64,000 nucleotides of DNA from Collinsella sp. (GCA_018381235.1 JAGZSF010000015.1:1-64000); one strand, 5' to 3'; shown: positions 51,776 through 61,623, counted from the first letter of the stretch. A program made the numbers and translations. The notes: generated by a model from the letters alone, not told the origin.

Positions 51776-52127
51776 GGGCAACTCCTTTGGGTGAAATCGG
51801 AAATGTTCATAACAATTTTTTCTCATGGTAACACGCTGCCCATCATCTCGTATATCCGCAGGTACATTGCGTAATGCAGACGAACGGTAGGAATTTAGCG
51901 GTAAACGGTTGACCAAAAGAAATGTTAGATGTTATTTTGACCAGACACTTTCCTGACCTGCGGAAATGCGTAATTTCAGCTGAAGAATAGTCTGATAACA
52001 AAAAATTATTATTGAGAATGAGAATCATCTTTAATACGATATGCAATGAAGGCACAACCTCAACCCCGCACTGCGTCACAATAGAGCGTTAGATGCGAAA
52101 ACAACTACTTCGAGGATTGGTGGTCAA
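51776..52127. other. Divergent control region, with Fur-like site
   Basis: 352 nt, AT-rich, no gene. It includes ATTGAGAATGAGAATCATCT (52011-52030), which resembles a Fur box (GATAATGATAATCATTATC), and two TTGACC words (51909 and 51937). The regulator and permease genes diverge from here. Metal control of the molybdenum/iron-sulfur enzyme cluster would be plausible, but this is inference. Confidence 0.35.
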
Positions 52128-53522
52128 ATGACCCAGGAGACGGTTACGAACGGCACTGAAGCCCTGTTCACTCGCGAAGGCATGCCTCCCGTTAAGGAAA
52201 TGATCCCGTGTGCCCTTCAGCACGTACTGGCATCGTTTGCCGGCATCATTACCCCGGCGGTCATCATGGCCGGCGTCTACGGCTTTAATAGCCAGCAGAG
52301 CACCGACATCATCCAGGTCGCGCTCATTCTTTCGGCGATCGATACGGCCCTTCAGGCCTTCGCTCCCTTCCGTCGCATCGGCGGCGGCCTGCCCATCGTC
52401 ATGGGCGTTTCGTTCGCGTTCCTGCCGGCCCTGCAGGCCATGGGTGCCTCGGGCTTTAGCTTTGGTGCACTGCTGGGCGGCGAGATCGTCGGCGGCGCCG
52501 TCGCGGTCCTCTTTGGTCTGGCCTACAGCAAGATCAAGTGGCTGTTCCCGCCCGTCGTGACCGGTACGGTCATCTTCTCCATCGGCGTTTCGCTGTATCC
52601 CACGGCCGTCAAGTATATGGCCGGCGGTATGGGTACGCCGCTATGGGGCACCCCGCAGGCCTGGTGCGTCGCTCTTATTACCTTCGCCGTGGTCTTTGCG
52701 CTCGCCAACTTTGGCAAGGGCACGCTCAAGCTGGGATCCGTGTTCTTTGGCATGATCGTTGGCATGATCGTCTCCATCCCCTTTGGCATGATCGACTTCT
52801 CCAGCGTCGCCACCGCTCAGGTCTTCGCCCTTCCCAAGCTCATGCCCTACGCGCTCGAGTTTGATCCCGAGGTCTGCATTACCCTCGCCGTCGTGTTCCC
52901 CATGGTTGCTATCCAGGTTATCGGTGACGTCTCCGCCGCCTGCCTGGGCTCCATCGACCGTATGCCCACCGAGCGCGAGCTCTCCGGCGCCATCGTGTCC
53001 CAGGGCCTTACCTCTATGGTCGGCGGCCTGCTGGGCGGTCTTCCCACCAGCGCCCTTGGCCAGAACGTGGGCATCATCTGCTCCAACAAGGTCGTCAACA
53101 AGTGGGTCTTTGTGATCATCGCGGCCGTCTTTGCCATCGCCGGTCTGTTCCCGCAGCTTTCTGCCGTCCTTTCCGCTATCCCGCAGCCCGTCATCGGCGG
53201 CGCGACCGTCGGTGTCTTTGGCACCATCACCATGAACGGCGTGCGCATGTTCACCCGCGAGGGCCTCACGCAGCGCACTACCACCATCGTCGGTACCTCC
53301 GTCGTCTTTGGCCTGGGTATCTGGATGGCCAGCGGTTGCCTTGCCGGCGAGGGTATGCCCGCCTGGGTGTCCACCGTCATCGGCTCCAATGCCGTAACCC
53401 CCACCGCCATCATGGCCATTGTCCTTAACCTGATCCTTCCGCAGACGCCGGTCGTGGCTCAGCACATCGATGCTGCCAAGGACGCTGCCGTGGATCTGGT
53501 CTTGCCCGAGAGCAAGAAGTAA
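52128..53522 (+). CDS. NCS2 family nucleobase:cation symporter
   Basis: This 464-residue membrane protein has about 13-14 hydrophobic segments and the NCS2 core motifs QHVLASFAGIITPAVIMAGVYGF and GGLLGGLPTSALGQNVGI. It imports xanthine, urate or a related purine. It leads the ssnA-ygfK-xdh genes and is divergent from the regulator. Confidence 0.92.
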   Translation: MTQETVTNGTEALFTREGMPPVKEMIPCALQHVLASFAGIITPAVIMAGVYGFNSQQSTDIIQVALILSAIDTALQAFAPFRRIGGGLPIVMGVSFAFLPALQAMGASGFSFGALLGGEIVGGAVAVLFGLAYSKIKWLFPPVVTGTVIFSIGVSLYPTAVKYMAGGMGTPLWGTPQAWCVALITFAVVFALANFGKGTLKLGSVFFGMIVGMIVSIPFGMIDFSSVATAQVFALPKLMPYALEFDPEVCITLAVVFPMVAIQVIGDVSAACLGSIDRMPTERELSGAIVSQGLTSMVGGLLGGLPTSALGQNVGIICSNKVVNKWVFVIIAAVFAIAGLFPQLSAVLSAIPQPVIGGATVGVFGTITMNGVRMFTREGLTQRTTTIVGTSVVFGLGIWMASGCLAGEGMPAWVSTVIGSNAVTPTAIMAIVLNLILPQTPVVAQHIDAAKDAAVDLVLPESKK

Positions 53523-53539
53523 CCAATTCGGTGCTATTC

Positions 53540-53571
53540 GTCGGCGGACGCATCGCCTCGTCCGCCGACGC
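53540..53571 (+). other. Intercistronic hairpin between permease and ssnA
   Basis: CGTCGGCGGACG pairs with CGTCCGCCGACG around CATCGCCT. No T-run. The 195-nt gap has further GC-rich stems. It may limit read-through or protect transcript ends. Confidence 0.4.
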
Positions 53572-53717
53572 CATGCGGCGCCAAGCCGCACTTCAAAGGG
53601 CTTGTCCCTTTGGTGAAGCGTTGACGGGAGAGGGCCCGTTTCCGGTGTAGGCCGGCGCTTCGCACTCCGCCATGTCAGAGGTGTCAAACCCCGCCCCTGA
53701 TGTCGAAGGGAGCATCC

Positions 53718-55073
53718 ATGCTTCTGGTCGCTAACGGTTCCGTCTTTACCCGCAACGCGCAGACCCCGTTCATTCCAAACGGTGCGGTCGCCATTGACGG
53801 AGATACGATTGTCGAAGTGGGCCCCGAGTGCGAGCTCAAGGTCAAGTACCCGGATGCCGAGTACGTCGACGCCCAGGGCAACCTCATCATGCCCGGACTT
53901 ATCAACTGCCACACCCACATCTACTCGGGTCTGGCCCGCGGCCTTGCCATTAAGGGCTGCAACCCCACCAACTTCCTGGAGAATCTTGAGCAGCAGTGGT
54001 GGAAGATTGACGACAACCTGACGCTCGACGGCACCAAGGCCAGCGCCTACGCCACGATTCTTGACTCCATCCGCGATGGCGTCACCACGATCTTCGATCA
54101 CCATGCGAGCTTCTGCGAGATCCCGGGAAGCCTCTTTACCATTAAGGATGCAGCTCAGGAGCTGGGCATGCGTTCGTGCCTGTGCTACGAGGTCTCCGAT
54201 CGCCGCGGCCAGGAAAAATGCGACCAGGCCATTGCCGAGAACGCCGAATTTGCCCAGTGGGCCGCCAAGGAGCGTCGCGATAACGACAACCATATGATCG
54301 CCGCCATGTTTGGCGGTCACGCCACTTTTACGCTGTCGGACGAGACCATGGACAAGATGGCCGAGGCCAACAACGGCCTGACCGGCTTCCATATCCATGT
54401 GTGCGAGGGCATGAACGATGTGTGGGATTCCCGCCTCAACCGCGGCGGCATCAGCCCCGTCGAGCGCCTGCTGCAGCACAACCTGCTGGGTCCCGACACC
54501 ATGCTCGGCCACTGCATCCACGTGACGCCTGCCGAGATGGATATCGTCAAGGAGTCCGGCACCTGGCTCGTCAACAACCCCGAATCCAATATGGGCAACG
54601 CCGTGGGCTGCGCTCCCGTGCTCGAGTTCTTCCGCCGCGGCATTCCCGTGTGCATGGGCACCGACGCCTACACCCACGATATGCTCGAGAGCCTCAAGGT
54701 CTTCCTGATCATTCAGCGCCACAACGCCGCCATGCCCAACGTGGGCTGGTGCGAGGCCATGACGATGCTGTTCGAGAACAACGCCAAGATGGCGAGCAAG
54801 TACTTCGATCGCAAGCTCGGCGTGCTCGAGGCCGGCGCTGCCGCCGACGTCATCGTTATGGACTACAAGCCCTTTACGCCGCTGAGCGAGGAGAACATCG
54901 ACGGCCACATGCTCTTTGGCATGATGGGCAAAAACTGCCGCACCACCATCATCAACGGCCGCGTCCTGTACAAGGATCGCGAGTTCGTTGGCATTGATGA
55001 GGACAAGATCAACGCGTGGACCATGGCTGAGTCCAAGAAGCTCTGGAGCACGCTCAACGATCGCACCTACTAA
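53718..55073 (+). CDS. ssnA: SsnA-type amidohydrolase
   Basis: This 451-residue metal-dependent hydrolase is of the amidohydrolase superfamily. The metal motif NCHTHIYSGLARG, the later HCIHVTPAEMD histidine and MGTDAYTHDM aspartate are present. Known SsnA enzymes are linked to purine breakdown in gut anaerobes alongside YgfK and XdhD. ATG 53718 is preferred because AAGGGA lies just upstream; ATG 53700 is in frame. Confidence 0.92.
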   Translation: MLLVANGSVFTRNAQTPFIPNGAVAIDGDTIVEVGPECELKVKYPDAEYVDAQGNLIMPGLINCHTHIYSGLARGLAIKGCNPTNFLENLEQQWWKIDDNLTLDGTKASAYATILDSIRDGVTTIFDHHASFCEIPGSLFTIKDAAQELGMRSCLCYEVSDRRGQEKCDQAIAENAEFAQWAAKERRDNDNHMIAAMFGGHATFTLSDETMDKMAEANNGLTGFHIHVCEGMNDVWDSRLNRGGISPVERLLQHNLLGPDTMLGHCIHVTPAEMDIVKESGTWLVNNPESNMGNAVGCAPVLEFFRRGIPVCMGTDAYTHDMLESLKVFLIIQRHNAAMPNVGWCEAMTMLFENNAKMASKYFDRKLGVLEAGAAADVIVMDYKPFTPLSEENIDGHMLFGMMGKNCRTTIINGRVLYKDREFVGIDEDKINAWTMAESKKLWSTLNDRTY

Positions 55074-55087
55074 TTACAAGTAGATTC

Positions 55088-55147
55088 ACGCGCGCCGGAT
55101 GTTTCGCCGCATCCGACGCGCGTATAGGCGACCTCCGCGGGGTCGCC
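55088..55147 (+). other. Two intercistronic hairpins before ygfK
   Basis: ACGCGCGCCGGATG/CATCCGACGCGCGT (55088-55123) and GGCGACC/GGTCGCC (55127-55147). Like those before ssnA, they lack T-runs. Confidence 0.4.
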
Positions 55148-55221
55148 GGCGCTGTGCTAGCGCTACACCGTATTTGCGCCCGCCGCGCGGTCTCGCCGGG
55201 CGTTACAGAGAGGAGCTCACT

Positions 55222-58221
55222 ATGAGCGACATCATGAGGCCGATCCCGTTTTCGCAGCTGATGAACTGGATCATCGAGGAGCACAAGACTCAGGACGCCA
55301 TCTTTGGCGTGCGTAAGATGGTCACGACCAATCAGGAGGGTGCGCTTCCCATTTTTGACGAGCGCATCGAGACTCCGTTTGGCCCGGCCGCCGGCCCCAA
55401 TACGCAGCTTGCCCAGAACATCGTGGCATCCTACGTGGCCGGTTCCCGCTTCTTTGAGCTCAAGACCGTCCAGGTTATGGACGGCGAGGAGCTCTCCAAG
55501 TGTGTGAACAAGCCCTGCATTGTGGCGCAGGACGAGTGCTACAACTGCGAGTGGTCGACCGAGCTCGAGGTTCCGCAGGCCTTTGCCGAGTACGTGAAGG
55601 CATGGTTTGCCTGCCACCTGATCGCTCGCGAGTACGGCCTGGGCAGCCCGGACGGCTTTGTCTTTAACATGTCCGTGGGCTATGACCTCGAGGGTATTAA
55701 GAGCCCCAAGGTCGACGCCTATATCGAGGGCATGAAGGACGCCAGCGGCTCCGAGGTTTGGAACGAGTGCCGCACATGGGCGCTCGCTAACCTGGACAAG
55801 TTTGAGCATGTCGATGCCGCGTTTGTCGAGTCCATCCCGGCGCGCGTCTCCAACTCCATCACCGAGTCCACCCTGCACGGCTGCCCGCCGGCGGAGATCG
55901 AGCGCATCGCGACCTATCTGATCACCGAGAAGGGCCTCAACACCTACATCAAGTGCAACCCCACGCTGCTGGGCTATGAGTTTGCCCGCCAGCGCCTCAA
56001 CGAGCTGGGCTTTGACTACATCGTCTTCGACGATACGCACTTCCGCGAGGACCTGCAATGGGCCGACGCCGTGCCCATGTTCGAGCGCCTGATTGCCCTG
56101 TGCGCCGAGCGCGGCCTGGAGTTTGGCGTCAAGCTGACCAACACGTTCCCCGTCGACGTGACGAGGAACGAGCTGCCCTCCACCGAGATGTACATGTCCG
56201 GCCGTTCGCTGTTCTCGCTGACCATCGAGGCCGCCCGCCGCATTACCGAGCAGTTTGATGGCAAGCTGCGTATCAGCTACTCCGGCGGTGCCACGGTCTA
56301 CAACATTCGCGCCCTGTACGATGCCGGCATTTGGCCCGTTACCCTGGCGACCGACGTGCTCAAGCCCGGTGGCTACGAGCGCTTTAGCCAGATGGCCGGC
56401 GAGTTTACCGACCTGGACGGCAAGCCGTTCGCGGGCGTCTCTCTCGAGGCCGTGACCGCGATCCAGACCGACTCGCTCACCAATCCGCTCTATAAGAAGC
56501 CGCTGCGCCCGCTGCCCGACCGCAAGGTTGCCGGCAAGAGCCCGCTTTCCGACTGCTTTACCACGCCGTGCCGCACGAGCTGCCCCATCCAGCAGGATAT
56601 TCCTGCCTACCTGGCGGCCGTTGACGAGGGCCGCTACGAGGACGCACTCAACATCATCATCGAGCGCAACGCCCTGCCGTTCATTACCGGCACCATCTGC
56701 CCGCATCCCTGCGGCCGTGCCTGCGAGCGTGCGTTCTACGAGCCCGAGGGCGCCCAGATTCGCGCCAGCAAGCTCAAGGCCGCCCGCGAGGCCATGACCG
56801 CCGTGCTGCCCAAGCTGCGCGCCCAGGCCATCGCCAACGACGGCGAGCGCAACGTTGCCGTTATCGGCGGCGGTCCGGCCGGTCTGGCGACGGCGTTCTT
56901 CCTGACTCGTGCCGGCGTGCCCGTCACCATCTTTGAGGCCCGCGACTCTCTCGGCGGCGTGGTCCGTCACGTCATTCCTGAGTTCCGCATTGCGAGCGAC
57001 GATATCTCCCACGATGCCGAGCTCTGCCTGGCCTTTGGCGCCAAGGTGCAGCTCAACGCCCGCGTGGAGTCCATCGACGATCTCAAGGCCCAGGGCTTTA
57101 CCGACGTGGTCGTGGCCACCGGTGCTTGGATGCCCGGCTCTGCAGGCTTGGGCGAGGGTGCCGAGCTCGACGTGCTGGAGTTCCTCGAGGCCGCCAAGAA
57201 GGGCGAGAAGCTCGAGCTGGGCGAGGACGTCGTGGTCATTGGCGCCGGCAACACCGCCATGGACGCGGCCCGCGTGGCCAAGCGCCTGGCAGGTGTGAAG
57301 AACGTGCGCCTGGTCTACCGCCGCACCAAGAAGCAGATGCCCGCCGACGAGGAAGAGCTCGATTTTGCTCTGGCAGACGGTGTTGAGTTCTGCGAGCTGC
57401 TGGCGCCCAAGGCGCTCAACGGCGCCGTGCTGACCTGCGATGTTATGGAGCTTGGCGAGCCGGATGCAAGCGGCCGCCGCAGCCCCGTCGCCACGGGCGA
57501 GACCGTCGAGCTTTCCGCCACCACGGTGATCTGCGCCGTGGGCGAGGGCATCGATGCCAGCCTGTACGATGCCGCGGGCGTCGAACACGACCGTCGCGGT
57601 CGCCTTGCCGCCACCTCCACCGGCGTCGAGGGCGTCTGGGCTGCAGGCGATTGCCGTCGCGGTCCGGCCACCGTGGTCGAGGCTATCGCCGACGCCGCCG
57701 AGGTTGCCCGTGCCATTGCCGGTGTGGACTTTAACAAGTACGCCGACTGTAACGAGCAGGCCGGTCGCGAGGACACCTGCTACGAGCGCAAGGGATCGCT
57801 GTGCCGCGACAAGCGCAACTGCACCAAGACCCGCTGCTTGGGCTGCGGCTCGGTGTGCGAGGTCTGCTGCGACGTGTGCCCCAACCGCGCCAACGTTGCC
57901 ATCAAGGTGCCGGGCCTGGCCAAGCATCAGGTCGTCCATGTCGACGGCATGTGCAACGAGTGCGGCAACTGCGCCGTGTTCTGCCCCTATCAGGAGGGTC
58001 GTCCCTACAAGGACAAGCTCACCCTGTTCTGGAGCGAGCAGGACATGGAGAACTCCGAGAACGAGGGCTTCCTGGCCGTGGACGAGGATCACTTTAAGGT
58101 CCGCGTCGCCGGCACGGTCCGCACCGTCTCGGTCGATGCCGTCAACACCGGCCTTCCCGAGGCTGTCCGCCTGACCATCAGGGCTGTGCGCGACAACTAT
58201 TCGTATCTTCTTAAGAAATAG
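55222..58221 (+). CDS. ygfK: YgfK-type iron-sulfur flavoprotein reductase
   Basis: This 999-residue protein combines a dihydroorotate-dehydrogenase-like TIM barrel (residues ~20-430), a GltD/NfnB-like region with FAD (NVAVIGGGPAGLATAFFLTRAG) and NAD(P) (VVVIGAGNTAMDAARVA) motifs, and C-terminal iron-sulfur clusters (CLGCGSVCEVCCDVCPN, CNECGNCAVFCPY). It was once named putative selenate reductase; current knowledge ties it to anaerobic urate/purine reduction. GAGGAG precedes the ATG. It probably exchanges electrons with the adjacent ferredoxin and molybdenum enzyme. Confidence 0.93.
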   Translation: MSDIMRPIPFSQLMNWIIEEHKTQDAIFGVRKMVTTNQEGALPIFDERIETPFGPAAGPNTQLAQNIVASYVAGSRFFELKTVQVMDGEELSKCVNKPCIVAQDECYNCEWSTELEVPQAFAEYVKAWFACHLIAREYGLGSPDGFVFNMSVGYDLEGIKSPKVDAYIEGMKDASGSEVWNECRTWALANLDKFEHVDAAFVESIPARVSNSITESTLHGCPPAEIERIATYLITEKGLNTYIKCNPTLLGYEFARQRLNELGFDYIVFDDTHFREDLQWADAVPMFERLIALCAERGLEFGVKLTNTFPVDVTRNELPSTEMYMSGRSLFSLTIEAARRITEQFDGKLRISYSGGATVYNIRALYDAGIWPVTLATDVLKPGGYERFSQMAGEFTDLDGKPFAGVSLEAVTAIQTDSLTNPLYKKPLRPLPDRKVAGKSPLSDCFTTPCRTSCPIQQDIPAYLAAVDEGRYEDALNIIIERNALPFITGTICPHPCGRACERAFYEPEGAQIRASKLKAAREAMTAVLPKLRAQAIANDGERNVAVIGGGPAGLATAFFLTRAGVPVTIFEARDSLGGVVRHVIPEFRIASDDISHDAELCLAFGAKVQLNARVESIDDLKAQGFTDVVVATGAWMPGSAGLGEGAELDVLEFLEAAKKGEKLELGEDVVVIGAGNTAMDAARVAKRLAGVKNVRLVYRRTKKQMPADEEELDFALADGVEFCELLAPKALNGAVLTCDVMELGEPDASGRRSPVATGETVELSATTVICAVGEGIDASLYDAAGVEHDRRGRLAATSTGVEGVWAAGDCRRGPATVVEAIADAAEVARAIAGVDFNKYADCNEQAGREDTCYERKGSLCRDKRNCTKTRCLGCGSVCEVCCDVCPNRANVAIKVPGLAKHQVVHVDGMCNECGNCAVFCPYQEGRPYKDKLTLFWSEQDMENSENEGFLAVDEDHFKVRVAGTVRTVSVDAVNTGLPEAVRLTIRAVRDNYSYLLKK

Positions 58222-58232
58222 GCGAGTCTCTT

Positions 58233-58712
58233 ATGGCCAAATCCATTCAACATAACGTGGCCTACGTTGCCTGCGGAAGCGGTTGCACCTCCGCAGGCGG
58301 CGACGCCCGCTGCAGCGAAGGCTGCATTGGCTGTGGCGCCTGCGTCACGGCCTGCCCCCACGGCGCCATTGCGCTGGTCGATGGCATCGCCCGCGTGGAT
58401 CGCTCAAAGTGCACGGGCTGTGGTCTGTGCGGCATGGCGTGCCCGCAGCGCGTGATTGCCTTCGTTCCCGGCTACCAGAACATTCTGGTGCGCTGCAACA
58501 ACACCGATAAGGGCGCCATTGCGCGCAAGATTTGCGACACGAGCTGCATCGGTTGCGGCATGTGCGCTAAAAAGTGCCCTGCCGGCGCTATCCGCATCGA
58601 GGACAACTGCGCCCATATCGATGGCGCGGACTGCCTGTCGTGCGGCATGTGCGCCGTCGTCTGCCCGCATGGCGCCATCCACGACCGCACCGGCATCGCC
58701 GCCGGCGTGTAG
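58233..58712 (+). CDS. Poly-[4Fe-4S] ferredoxin-like electron carrier
   Basis: This 159-residue protein has four CxxCxxC-type motifs (CIGCGACVTACP, CTGCGLCGMACP, CIGCGMCAKKCP, CLSCGMCAVVCP), enough for four [4Fe-4S] clusters, after a Cys-containing N-terminal stretch (CGSGCTSAGGDARC). The layout recalls RnfB C-terminal regions. It lies 11 nt after ygfK and 12 nt before the xanthine-dehydrogenase-type gene, so it probably shuttles electrons between them. Confidence 0.9.
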   Translation: MAKSIQHNVAYVACGSGCTSAGGDARCSEGCIGCGACVTACPHGAIALVDGIARVDRSKCTGCGLCGMACPQRVIAFVPGYQNILVRCNNTDKGAIARKICDTSCIGCGMCAKKCPAGAIRIEDNCAHIDGADCLSCGMCAVVCPHGAIHDRTGIAAGV

Positions 58713-58724
58713 AGGGGAATCACC

Positions 58725-61502
58725 ATGGCACAGGAATTCACTTTTACCGTTAACGGCGTCGAGCGCACGACGACCCAAAACAAGCCGCTGCTGCGCTACC
58801 TGCGCGACGACCTGCATATCCATTCCGCCAAGGACGGCTGCTCCGAGGGCGCCTGCGGTACCTGCACCATCCATGTGGACGGTGCGGCTGTCAAGGCGTG
58901 CGTACTGACCACCGCCCTTGCCGCCGGCCGCAACATCGTGACCGTCGAGGGCCTGCCCAAGGACGTTCGTGAGGCCTTTGTGTACGCCTTTGGCGCCGTG
59001 GGCGCCGTGCAGTGCGGTTTTTGCATCCCCGGCATGGTCATGGCGGGTGCGGCGCTCATCGCCGAGGATCCCGAGCCCACCGAGGAGCAGATCAAGTACG
59101 CCATTCGCGGTAACGTCTGCCGCTGCACCGGCTACAAAAAGATTATCGAGGGCATTTCGCTGGCAGCTGCGGTGCTGCGCGGCGAAAAGCAGATCGACGA
59201 GGATCTGGAGCGCGGCGATGACTACGGCGTGGGCAAGCGCGCCTTCCGTATCGACGTGCGCAAGAAGGTGCTCGGCGAGGGCAAGTATCCCGACGACATC
59301 GACGAGCTCGATCAGCCGGGTCTGACCTACGCCAGCGCCGTGCGCTCCAAGTACCCGCGCGCCCGTGTGCTCTCCATCGATACCTCCAAGGCCGAGGCCC
59401 TGTCCGGCGTGGTGGGTATCCTGCGCGCCGAGGACGTGCCGGTCAACCAGGTCGGCCACCTTATCCAGGACTGGGACGTCATGATCGCGGCGGGCGATAT
59501 CACCCGCTGCGTGGGTGACGCCATCGTGCTGGTGGTTGCCGAGGACGAGGCGACGCTCGAGAAGGCCAAGAAGCTCGTAAAGATTGATTACGAGCCGCTG
59601 GAGCCCGTGCGCAATATCGCCGAGGCCAAGGCTGCCGACGCCCCGCGCCTGCACGACAGCTTCTTTGCCTTTGGCAACACGGTGGAGCTCAAGGACAACG
59701 TGTGCCAGAGCCGTCACGTGACGCGCGGCGACGCCGCCAAGGCGCTGGCAGAGAGCGCGTTCACCGTGACGCAGCGCTTTACCACGCCCTTTACCGAGCA
59801 TGCCTTCTTGGAGCCCGAGTGCGCCGTCGCCTTCCCGTACAAGAACGGCGTCAAGGTGCAGTCGACCGACCAGGGCGCCTACGATACGCGCAAAGAGTGC
59901 GCCCACATGTTTGGCTGGGATAACGAGCCCGAGCGCGTGGTTGTAGAGACCATGCTCGTGGGTGGCGGCTTTGGCGGCAAGGAGGACGTGTCCATTCAGC
60001 ATCTGGCCGCGCTCGCCGCCTATAAGTTCCAGCGTCCTGTGAAGTGCAAGCTCACGCGTGCCGAGTCACTCGCGTTCCATCCCAAGCGCCATGCCATGGA
60101 CGGTACCTTTACGCTGGGTTGTGACGCCGAGGGCAACTTTACCGGCCTGGACTGCGAGATCAACTTTGATACCGGCGCCTACGCGTCGCTGTGCGGCCCG
60201 GTGCTCGAGCGCGCCTGCACGCATGCCGTCGGCCCCTACAAGTACCAGAACACCGACATCCGCGGTTTTGGCTACTACACCAACAACCCGCCCGCCGGCG
60301 CGTACCGAGGCTTTGGCGTCTGTCAGTCCGAGTTTGCACTCGAGAGTCTGATCGACCTGCTGGCAGAAAAGGTCGGCCTGGATCCGTGGGAGATCCGCTA
60401 CCGTAACGCCATCGAGCCGGGCGAGGTTTTGCCCAACGGCCAGATTGCCGACTGCTCCACGGCACTTAAGGAGACGCTGCTCGAGGTCAAGGATGCCTAC
60501 TACGCGCATCCCGGACACGCCGGCATTGCCTGCGCCATGAAGAACGCCGGCGTGGGCGTGGGCCTGCCCGATGCCGGCCGCTGCAAGATCCGCGTCGAGA
60601 ACGGCGTGGCCGTGGTCTATGCCGCTACGTCCGACATCGGCCAGGGCTGCAACACCGTCTTTTTGCAGGACGTTGCCGAGGCATGCGGCCTGCCGCTTCG
60701 CTGCATCGCCAACGGCGAGTGCTCCACCGAGAACGCTCCCGACTCCGGCACTACGTCTGGCTCGCGTCAGACGGTCGTGACCGGCGAGGCCGTGCGCGGT
60801 GCCGCCTTCCTGCTGCGCGATGCCATGCTTGGCATCGAGGCCGGAAAGCCTGCACCCGATACCCCCGTGAGCGCGCATGGTGACGGCGTCAAGATTGAGT
60901 ATGACGACGGCCGCGCCTATCAGCTGCGCACTCAGGAGCTCGTCGCCGGCCAGGGTATGCATCCTCAAGATCCCGCGGTCGCCATCAAGGCGCTCGAGGG
61001 ATGCGAGTTTGGCTACGTGTATCTGGAGCCGACCGACAAGCTGGGTGCCGACGTTCCCAACCCCAAAAGCCACATCTGCTACGGCTTTGCCACGCATGTG
61101 GTCATTCTGGACGATGACGGCCGCGTGAGCGAGGTCTATGCCGCGCACGATTCCGGCAAGGTGGTCAACCCCATCTCCATCCAGGGTCAGATCGAAGGCG
61201 GCGTGCTCATGGGCATGGGCTACGCGCTTACCGAGGACTGGCCGCTCAAGGACTGCGTACCCCAGGCAAGGTACGGTACACTCGGGCTGTTCCGTGCGCC
61301 CGAGATCCCGGATATCCACGCCATCTACGTGGAGAAGGACGAACTGCTGCCCGTGGCATACGGCGGCAAGGGCATTGGCGAGATCGCAACGATCCCCACG
61401 GCGCCCGCCGTACAGAACGCTTACCGCGCGTTTGACGGCAAGCTGCGTCCCGATCTGCCCATGGTGGATACGCCCTACAGCCGCGTCCGCAACCGCGGGT
61501 AG
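58725..61502 (+). CDS. xdhD: Molybdenum hydroxylase, selenium-dependent xanthine dehydrogenase type
   Basis: This 925-residue single-chain enzyme has two [2Fe-2S] domains at the N terminus (CSEGACGTCTIHVDG and CGFCIPGMVMAG...CRCTGY) followed by the molybdopterin domains (GGGFGGKEDVSIQ, AYRGFGVCQSEFA, and the catalytic Glu region GKGIGEIATIPTAPAVQNA). There is no FAD domain. It is therefore like E. coli XdhD, passing electrons to separate partners, likely the ferredoxin and YgfK. It probably acts on xanthine, hypoxanthine or another purine. The sequence cannot show a selenium ligand. Confidence 0.9.
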   Translation: MAQEFTFTVNGVERTTTQNKPLLRYLRDDLHIHSAKDGCSEGACGTCTIHVDGAAVKACVLTTALAAGRNIVTVEGLPKDVREAFVYAFGAVGAVQCGFCIPGMVMAGAALIAEDPEPTEEQIKYAIRGNVCRCTGYKKIIEGISLAAAVLRGEKQIDEDLERGDDYGVGKRAFRIDVRKKVLGEGKYPDDIDELDQPGLTYASAVRSKYPRARVLSIDTSKAEALSGVVGILRAEDVPVNQVGHLIQDWDVMIAAGDITRCVGDAIVLVVAEDEATLEKAKKLVKIDYEPLEPVRNIAEAKAADAPRLHDSFFAFGNTVELKDNVCQSRHVTRGDAAKALAESAFTVTQRFTTPFTEHAFLEPECAVAFPYKNGVKVQSTDQGAYDTRKECAHMFGWDNEPERVVVETMLVGGGFGGKEDVSIQHLAALAAYKFQRPVKCKLTRAESLAFHPKRHAMDGTFTLGCDAEGNFTGLDCEINFDTGAYASLCGPVLERACTHAVGPYKYQNTDIRGFGYYTNNPPAGAYRGFGVCQSEFALESLIDLLAEKVGLDPWEIRYRNAIEPGEVLPNGQIADCSTALKETLLEVKDAYYAHPGHAGIACAMKNAGVGVGLPDAGRCKIRVENGVAVVYAATSDIGQGCNTVFLQDVAEACGLPLRCIANGECSTENAPDSGTTSGSRQTVVTGEAVRGAAFLLRDAMLGIEAGKPAPDTPVSAHGDGVKIEYDDGRAYQLRTQELVAGQGMHPQDPAVAIKALEGCEFGYVYLEPTDKLGADVPNPKSHICYGFATHVVILDDDGRVSEVYAAHDSGKVVNPISIQGQIEGGVLMGMGYALTEDWPLKDCVPQARYGTLGLFRAPEIPDIHAIYVEKDELLPVAYGGKGIGEIATIPTAPAVQNAYRAFDGKLRPDLPMVDTPYSRVRNRG

Positions 61503-61570
61503 GGTAGGGCGCGGGCGGCCATTGCCGACGGGCTGTTCGCGCTCAACATCAACTGCATATGCTGCGCCTT

Positions 61571-61606
61571 TGGCCCCAGCTCCATCGCGAGCCGGGGCCT
61601 TTTGTT
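61571..61606 (+). terminator. Intrinsic terminator after xdhD
   Basis: GGCCCC (near 61572) pairs with GGGGCC, then TTTTGTTT. It closes the purine cluster. Confidence 0.75.
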
Positions 61607-61623
61607 TGGAGCGCCTCCGCATG

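Noticed and set aside
52641..54908. Open minus-strand frame of 755 codons across the permease and ssnA
   Set aside because: Covers two unrelated genes and the gap between them; composition is that of an antisense frame.
55054..58092. Open minus-strand frame of 1012 codons opposite ygfK
   Set aside because: Same shadow effect; repetitive composition, no family resemblance, and ygfK on the plus strand has all its cofactor motifs.
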